This document shows, piece by piece, positions 1 through 3,810 of a DNA stretch of 5,514 nucleotides. The DNA comes from Neptuniibacter sp. (lineage in GTDB: Bacteria > Pseudomonadota > Gammaproteobacteria > Pseudomonadales > Balneatricaceae). Numbering within the stretch: position 1 is the stretch's first letter; every line of letters starts with the position of its first letter. The position numbers and the translations under genes were made by a program. Below the pieces are notes generated by a model, which worked only from the letters and a program-made list of their open reading frames with translations, ran no database searches and was not told the DNA's origin. The stretch spans positions 1 to 5,514 of the forward strand of contig JASBRM010000120.1 in NCBI GenBank assembly GCA_030149405.1, given 5' to 3'.

Positions 1-85
1 GGAAAGTAAAAGTTAGCAGCGCGTTAAACAGAAGGTCTGTAAAAGGATCAATATCAGTTGAGGTACGCCGCTGGAATAAAGCCAT
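1..85 (-). CDS. N-terminus of an ExbD/TolR/MotB-like motor partner (partial)
   Basis: Only the first 28 codons lie in the window; the gene continues past the left edge. It starts at the ATG complementary to 83-85, with an AAAGG ribosome binding site (complement of 92-96) six bases upstream. A short basic start (Gln-Arg-Arg, residues 5-7) is followed by DPFTDLLFNALLTFTF (13-28), which looks like the beginning of a single membrane helix. In ExbD, TolR and MotB an aspartate at the start of this helix carries protons; Asp17 (F-T-D-L-L) is the likely equivalent. The gene begins 9 bases after the stop of the upstream MotA/TolQ/ExbB-type gene, as expected for a co-transcribed motor pair. The assignment is inferred from this short stretch plus context. 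Whether it has an ExbD-type or OmpA/MotB-type periplasmic domain cannot be seen. Confidence 0.62.
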   Translation of the reverse strand, partial: MALFQRRTSTDIDPFTDLLFNALLTFTF

Positions 86-94
86 AGATAACCT

Positions 95-784
95 TTATTC
101 CTGCTCCGTAGCAGAACAAAAATCCTGCCCAAGCCCGACACCCGTAGCAACAACCTGATCGGCACAACGATCTAACAAAAGATACTGCATGCCCAAAAGC
201 ATACTGCTGACCAGACCCACCATGGTGGTGTTCATTGCCACCCCCATACCCTGCGTCATCTGCTGCATCAGTTGCTTAATATCGGTGATATCCAGATTCT
301 CCAGCCCTGACACTGAGCTGAGCATAAAAACAAACCCAATCACAGTACCCAGCAAACCCAACTTAATGACCAAACCTGAAACAAACCAGCCTACCTGATG
401 TGACCCTCTAAGCTTCTCTGCCATGAGTTCGGAAAGAATGACTTTATCCTGTTCAGAGTCACCTTTTTGCAGAGCTTGCAGATAATCCTGAACTAAAGAC
501 TGGCCATTAGAAAACATGAAGGCTGAGTTCTGGCTAGGTGCAACTAACTGCTCTTTCAAGCGCTCAGCCATCCTGAGTTGAACCGTTAGAAACCAGCTTC
601 TATAACCGCAATGGATAGAGGTAAGGAACAACAACAATAAAACCACAACACTTATGCGCGTGATATCACGACTGAGGATCGACGCTAATACCCCAAGATC
701 CCAGGCGACATAAACTGCAAACACAATGACACCTGCCAGCAAAAGCCAGTACAGGAAGATGCGGTAAGCACTTGATGAAGACAT
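95..784 (-). CDS. MotA/TolQ/ExbB-family proton channel protein
   Basis: A 229-residue inner-membrane protein. Hydrophobic segments lie at about 8-31, 43-60, 131-156 and 184-204. A polar cytoplasmic stretch (about 66-128) between the second and third contains amphipathic segments. The third segment carries GLLGTVIGFVF (143-153), the glycine-rich signature of TolQ/ExbB/MotA proteins, and the fourth carries MNTTMVGLVSSMLLG (184-198), matching the family's Thr-Thr-x-x-Gly-Leu pattern. These proteins form an oligomer around a dimer of an ExbD/TolR/MotB partner and use proton or sodium flow to drive movement or periplasmic work. The start is supported by GAGGG (complement of 788-792), although its 3-base spacing is short. 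The stop is 9 bases before the partner gene. Four helices resemble MotA, but the signature reads more like TolQ/ExbB. It is clearly a family member, but its target process cannot be told from the sequence. Confidence 0.9.
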   Translation of the reverse strand: MSSSSAYRIFLYWLLLAGVIVFAVYVAWDLGVLASILSRDITRISVVVLLLLFLTSIHCGYRSWFLTVQLRMAERLKEQLVAPSQNSAFMFSNGQSLVQDYLQALQKGDSEQDKVILSELMAEKLRGSHQVGWFVSGLVIKLGLLGTVIGFVFMLSSVSGLENLDITDIKQLMQQMTQGMGVAMNTTMVGLVSSMLLGMQYLLLDRCADQVVATGVGLGQDFCSATEQE

Positions 785-809
785 TAACCCTCAGTTTGCT
801 TTTTATTGA

Positions 810-837
810 TTTATACAAACTATAAACAAGCCTGCAA
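810..837 (-). promoter_or_regulatory. Possible sigma-70 promoter for the motor gene pair
   Basis: Read on the minus strand there is TTGCAG (complement of 832-837), a 16-base spacer, and TATAAA (complement of 810-815). This would start transcription near 803, about 19 bases before the start codon, and leave room for the GAGGG ribosome binding site. The -35 element matches the TTGACA consensus at only three of six positions and the region is AT-rich, so the match could be chance. A TATAGT overlaps the spacer as an alternative -10 but has no matching -35. Confidence 0.3.
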
Positions 838-1113
838 TCGAATGCGGCAAAAACAATAAAAACAGAACTAAAGAAGGTCTTATTGCCCTCCCTTGGTTCA
901 AAATAACCCCACTTTGCATATGAAATTCACTGACTAGGTTTGATAATTGAATCACAAGATTCGGATGTAAAAGCCTTACTGCCCATGCTTAAAAATTAAC
1001 CATCTATACTGAACCCACAACAACTTCATGCGAGTGGATTATTTTTCACCCAATACACTGAAGTGTTCGAATTTACTGACAGTAGGAATTGTACCAATAC
1101 CTAATTCACAGGA

Positions 1114-1136
1114 TTATCCACAAAACCTCTGGATAA
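1114..1136. promoter_or_regulatory. Consensus DnaA box within an inverted repeat
   Basis: Bases 1114-1122 read TTATCCACA, the strict DnaA box. Bases 1128-1136 on the opposite strand read TTATCCAGA, one mismatch away. The shared TTATCCA / TGGATAA arms (1114-1120 and 1130-1136) form a 7-bp inverted repeat with a 9-base centre. It sits 27 bases upstream of the sigma-54 -24 element. It could be a DnaA regulatory site or an operator for another protein that happens to look like one. Two boxes and no replication genes are not enough for an origin. Confidence 0.35.
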
Positions 1137-1162
1137 CTATGTCATGCAGTTCACCCTCAGTC

Positions 1163-1178
1163 TGGCCTGATAATTGCT
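1163..1178 (+). promoter_or_regulatory. Sigma-54 (RpoN) -24/-12 promoter
   Basis: The sequence is TGGCCTG-ATAA-TTGCT against the RpoN consensus TGGCACG-N4-TTGC(A/T). Ten of twelve specified bases match, including the essential GG (1164-1165) and GC (1176-1177) exactly ten bases apart. It points toward the ATP-grasp cluster. Taking the C at 1177 as -12 places the start of transcription near 1189, which gives a leader of about 131 bases before the ATG at 1320. I checked each GG on this strand across 785-1320 and each GC on the other and found no second GG-N10-GC. Such promoters need an ATP-driven activator bound at an enhancer; the nearby NtrC-like palindromes are candidates. Confidence 0.58.
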
Positions 1179-1233
1179 CAACTCAGTATTAAAGAAAACA
1201 ACCACCAGGAAATTGGGGAATAGTCACAATAAA

Positions 1234-1248
1234 GCACAATTTATGTGC
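1234..1248. promoter_or_regulatory. NtrC-like enhancer palindrome, site A
   Basis: The sequence GCACA-ATTTA-TGTGC is a perfect 5+5 palindrome with the GCAC-N7-GTGC core of NtrC sites (classically TGCACC-N5-GGTGCA). It is followed by A, so the right half reads TGTGCA. Its centre is at 1241, about +53 from the predicted sigma-54 start. Enhancers are usually upstream, so this position is unusual. It could instead be a repressor operator or an RNA stem in the leader. Confidence 0.45.
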
Positions 1249-1274
1249 AAGAATAATTTTTACTGCCCCACACC

Positions 1275-1293
1275 TTGCACAGTAACAGTGCAA
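1275..1293. promoter_or_regulatory. NtrC-like enhancer palindrome, site B
   Basis: The sequence TTGCAC-AGTAACA-GTGCAA has perfect 6-bp arms and contains TGCAC-N7-GTGCA, all ten arm bases expected for an NtrC site. Its centre (1284) is 43 bp from that of site A, about four helical turns, so two dimers would face the same side of the DNA as at known paired NtrC enhancers. It lies about +96 from the predicted transcription start and ends 26 bases before the chosen ATG. In RNA it would form a 6-bp stem just upstream of the ribosome binding site, so an effect on translation is an alternative. Confidence 0.5.
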
Positions 1294-1303
1294 ACCTGGA
1301 GAT

Positions 1304-1307
1304 GGAG
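1304..1307 (+). promoter_or_regulatory. Ribosome binding site favouring the ATG at 1320
   Basis: This GGAG lies 12 bases before the ATG at 1320, long but usable. A second GGAG at 1298-1301 directly touches the ATG at 1302, leaving no spacing, so that upstream in-frame ATG is less likely. A still earlier TTG at 1275 lies inside palindrome B and has no ribosome binding site. Confidence 0.5.
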
Positions 1308-1319
1308 AAAAGACCGGGT

Positions 1320-2774
1320 ATGAGCATAATTTGGGATAACTACGAATCAGAGAAACATTTTGATGAGCTGATTACCGAAAAAGGTAAAGCAAGAGAGCCA
1401 TCAAGAAAATTGGTTAAGCACATTGGCCAGATGGAAGTCGACGAGCTCGATAAGCGCCGCCAGATGGCTGAAGCGACCATTCAGGAAATGGGCATATCGT
1501 TTACGGTATACACCGAAGAGGGCAATATAGACCGCGCCTGGCCTTTTGATATTATTCCTCGCACCATTCTTTCTCGACAATGGAAAACCACTGCTGATGG
1601 CCTACAACAACGGCTCAAAGCACTGAATATGTTCATTAACGATCTTTATCATGATCAGCAGATCATTAAAGACGGCATTATCCCTGAACATATCATCTCC
1701 AAGTCCAAGAACTTCCGACCCGAATGCGTCGGGGTAACACCTGCTCACGGAGTATGGGCAAATATCTGTGGTACTGATTTGGTGCGCGATGCCGATGGAA
1801 AGTTCTACGTCTTAGAGGACAACCTGCGTGTCCCTTCCGGCGTTTCTTACATGTTAGAGAATCGCGCAATCACGAAACGCGTTCTGCCGGAAATGTTTGA
1901 GAAGGAGAATATCCTCCCGGTAGATGACTACACATCTCAGCTCTTCGATATGCTGGCGAGTTTATCTCCAAGAGATGTTGAAGATCCTGAAATCGTTGTC
2001 ATGACACCCGGCATATTCAACTCAGCCTATTTCGAACATGCATTCCTGGCACAACAGATGGGGGTTGAACTGGTTGAAGGCGATGATCTGTTTGTGGGTG
2101 ATGATGATTGCGTCTACATGAAGACCATCTCCGGTCCGGAAAGAGTTGATTTCATTTATCGCCGTATTGATGATGAGTTCCTCGATCCGGAAGCATTCAA
2201 TAAAGAGTCCGTACTCGGTGTTCCAGGACTGATGCGTGCATGGAAAGCCGGCAATGTCGCATTAGCGAATGCTCCTGGCGCTGGTGTAGCCGATGACAAA
2301 GTGGTCTATGCCTATGTGCCACAAATCATTGAGTATTATTTGAATGAAAAGCCGATTCTGCCCAATGTTGAAACTTTCCTTTGTGAATATGAAGATCAAA
2401 GAGAATACGTTTTAGCCAACCTGGACAAACTGGTAGTGAAACCAGCAAATGAGTCTGGTGGTTACGGTATGCTTGTTGGCCCTCACTCAACCAAAAAAGA
2501 TCAAGCTAAATTTGCAGAACTGATCAAAGATAATCCACGAAATTATATCGCTCAGCCTACCCTGAGTCTCTCCACTGCTCCGACCCTCATAAGCTCCGGC
2601 AACCTTGAGCCTCGTCATCTGGATTTAAGGCCATTTATCCTTCAGGGCAAAGAGACATATGTAACGACAGGCGGACTCACTCGTGTTGCCATGAAGAAAG
2701 GTTCATTGGTAGTTAACTCTTCACAAGGTGGCGGCAGTAAAGACACCTGGATCGTTGATACGGAGGTTAAATAA
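1320..2774 (+). CDS. Circularly permuted ATP-grasp protein (COG2308, DUF404/DUF407 type)
   Basis: A 484-residue cytoplasmic protein, complete and of normal family length. Hallmarks in order are PFDIIPR (75-81), the acidic motif VLEDNLRVPSGVSYMLENR (164-182) whose Glu166 and Asn168 are probable metal ligands, VMTPG (227-231), YRRIDDEFLDP (280-290), the lysine and glycine-rich nucleotide loop VVKPANESGGYGM (372-384) and a C-terminal GGGSKDTW (470-477). ATP-grasp enzymes activate a carboxylate as an acyl phosphate and join it to an amine; this family is predicted to be an amide ligase, but its substrate is unknown. All motifs look intact, so it is probably active. The start is chosen because homologues commonly begin with a short Met-x-Ile-x-Trp-x-x-Tyr-like segment and because of the GGAG at 1304; ATG 1302 (490 aa) is an alternative. 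The alpha-E gene follows after 2 bases. Control by the upstream sigma-54 promoter is inferred. Confidence 0.92.
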   Translation: MSIIWDNYESEKHFDELITEKGKAREPSRKLVKHIGQMEVDELDKRRQMAEATIQEMGISFTVYTEEGNIDRAWPFDIIPRTILSRQWKTTADGLQQRLKALNMFINDLYHDQQIIKDGIIPEHIISKSKNFRPECVGVTPAHGVWANICGTDLVRDADGKFYVLEDNLRVPSGVSYMLENRAITKRVLPEMFEKENILPVDDYTSQLFDMLASLSPRDVEDPEIVVMTPGIFNSAYFEHAFLAQQMGVELVEGDDLFVGDDDCVYMKTISGPERVDFIYRRIDDEFLDPEAFNKESVLGVPGLMRAWKAGNVALANAPGAGVADDKVVYAYVPQIIEYYLNEKPILPNVETFLCEYEDQREYVLANLDKLVVKPANESGGYGMLVGPHSTKKDQAKFAELIKDNPRNYIAQPTLSLSTAPTLISSGNLEPRHLDLRPFILQGKETYVTTGGLTRVAMKKGSLVVNSSQGGGSKDTWIVDTEVK

Positions 2775-2776
2775 TT

Positions 2777-3775
2777 ATGTTATCTCGCGTAGCTGAAAGA
2801 ATTTATTGGGGTTCCAGATACCTGGAGCGCGTAGAAAGCACAGCCCGACTGGTAAGTGTTTACGATAACTTGCTGTTTGACCTTCCAAGAGACACGAACA
2901 TCAGTTGGTACAATCTGATTATCATCAACAGCAGTACTGAAAGCTTCAATGAACGTTACAAAGTTCATGACGAACGAAATGTAGTGAAGTTCCTTCTGGC
3001 TGATGATAGTAATTCCAGTTCTATGCTGTCCTCACTCAAACAGGTGAAGGAAAATATTAGAACCACTCGTGACGTAGTTCCACAGGACACCTGGGAATTG
3101 ATCAATGAACTGGACCTGTATGCCCGCAATCATATCCGCCAAGGTATTAACCGTACCAACCGTCACCAGTTTTTGAATACCATCATCAAACACTGTCAGG
3201 AAATAAACGGCTTATTTGAGAGCGCTATGAGTCGTGATGCAACCTGGCAATTTATGATGTTGGGGCGCAATTTGGAACGCGCAGATATGACGACTCGTAT
3301 TCTGGATGCCGGTGCTTCAATCATGCTGCAACCCAATGAAGGTACACGCATTAACCTCGGCCAGGTAGTTTGGGGGAACGTTCTGCGTTCATTGAGCGCT
3401 TATATGAACTACCGCCGCAGTATCAGAACAGCTGTCCAATCCAGCAAGGTCGCGAGATTCCTTATAGAGGACCCCCATTTCCCCCGCACTATCGCTTTCT
3501 GCCTTGACGAAATTGAAACCGCGATTCATAAGCTGCCTCGCTCGCATAATTCATTGGCCAGCCTGAATGCGCTGAAGCAACTGAAGTACCCTCTTGAAAA
3601 CGGTAGTCCGCTGAATGAAGAGTTCAGGGACTATCTGAATGACCTGCAGATTAAAGTCAGCGAATTGCATAATGACTTTAGTGAAAACTGGTTCTCATTT
3701 ACCTCTGGAAACGAAGAAAACTCAGAAACGGCTAAAAGTGACAAACCTAAGTTACAGATAGCTTGTGAGGCGTAA
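2777..3775 (+). CDS. Alpha-E domain protein (DUF403, COG2307)
   Basis: A 332-residue, predicted all-helical soluble protein, complete. The N-terminus has the diagnostic LSRVAERIYWGSRYLERVESTARLV (2-26, shown here as a segment: key residues Arg4, Glu7, Arg8, Trp11, Arg14, Glu17, Arg18, Glu20, Thr22, Arg24). A related copy, MLGRNLERADMTTRIL, occurs at 161-176, suggesting an internal duplication. The last 25 or so residues are polar and likely flexible. The biochemical role is unknown. The family is nearly always encoded with, or fused to, circularly permuted ATP-grasp proteins, so it probably acts as a partner or supplies substrate in the same ligation pathway. The start is well supported: a strong GGAGG (2762-2766) lies 10 bases upstream, inside the end of the ATP-grasp gene, and the 2-base gap implies translational coupling. 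Confidence 0.92.
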   Translation: MLSRVAERIYWGSRYLERVESTARLVSVYDNLLFDLPRDTNISWYNLIIINSSTESFNERYKVHDERNVVKFLLADDSNSSSMLSSLKQVKENIRTTRDVVPQDTWELINELDLYARNHIRQGINRTNRHQFLNTIIKHCQEINGLFESAMSRDATWQFMMLGRNLERADMTTRILDAGASIMLQPNEGTRINLGQVVWGNVLRSLSAYMNYRRSIRTAVQSSKVARFLIEDPHFPRTIAFCLDEIETAIHKLPRSHNSLASLNALKQLKYPLENGSPLNEEFRDYLNDLQIKVSELHNDFSENWFSFTSGNEENSETAKSDKPKLQIACEA

Positions 3776-3779
3776 TATT

Positions 3780-3810
3780 TTGCTATTTTTTCTAAAATAG
3801 TCGCTATAAT
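3780..3810 (+). promoter_or_regulatory. Possible internal sigma-70 promoter before the fusion gene
   Basis: A perfect TATAAT (3805-3810), in the context GCTATAATGCG, lies 19 bases after a weak TTGCTA (3780-3785). Transcription would start near 3817. The -10 overlaps the first possible ATG (3809), so a message from this promoter would lack that ATG and need a downstream start such as GTG 3842. The spacer is two bases longer than ideal and the -35 is poor, so confidence is modest. Confidence 0.4.
3783..3800. repeat. AT-rich inverted repeat between alpha-E and fusion genes
   Basis: CTATTTT-TTCT-AAAATAG has perfect 7-bp arms around a 4-base loop, 7 bases after the alpha-E stop. It has one G-C pair at each stem base and no T-run after it, so it is a weak hairpin and not an ordinary terminator. 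It overlaps the -35 and spacer of the internal promoter candidate, so it could be an operator, a message-processing element, or chance in AT-rich DNA. Confidence 0.4.

Larger units (their letters stand above)
785..1319. other. Divergent intergenic regulatory region (535 bases)
   Basis: This AT-rich region separates the two divergent gene groups; I find no convincing gene in it on either strand. Going rightwards it holds the minus-strand promoter candidate (810-837), a small inverted repeat GAATC-ACAA-GATTC (949-962), an inverted repeat ACACT-GA-AGTGT (1055-1066), the DnaA-box inverted repeat (1114-1136), the sigma-54 promoter (1163-1178) and two NtrC-like palindromes (1234-1248, 1276-1292). 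About 840-945 shows nothing I can assign. No intrinsic terminator is evident, as expected between divergent genes. The two small inverted repeats have no recognised binding protein and may be chance. Confidence 0.7.

Noticed and set aside
189..398. Open frame of 69 codons on the plus strand
   Set aside because: It lies wholly antisense within the MotA/TolQ/ExbB-family gene, which has clear family signatures.
95..784. Zorya-type anti-phage ZorA/ZorB motor
   Set aside because: ZorA has a long cytoplasmic tail after the channel domain; this protein ends soon after the last helix, and no Zorya effector gene is visible.
942..947. GATAAT as a -10 element
   Set aside because: The nearest TTGCAT (914-919) is 22 bases away, too far for a sigma-70 promoter.
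1005..1010. TATACT as a sigma-70 -10 element
   Set aside because: No acceptable -35 lies 16-18 bases upstream in either nearby reading; in AT-rich DNA this is weak.
1114..1136. Replication origin
   Set aside because: Only one consensus and one near-consensus DnaA box are present, with no iterons, no AT-rich unwinding repeats and no replication genes.
1275..1319. Upstream TTG start at 1275 extending the ATP-grasp protein by 15 residues
   Set aside because: The TTG lies in the left arm of palindrome B, has no ribosome binding site, and the added residues do not resemble a family N-terminus; ATG 1320 is better.
2780..2968. Open frame of 62 codons on the minus strand
   Set aside because: It is antisense to the conserved N-terminus of the alpha-E gene and resembles nothing.
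3783..3800. Intrinsic terminator after the alpha-E gene
   Set aside because: The stem is almost entirely A-T and is not followed by a T-run, so it should not terminate efficiently.
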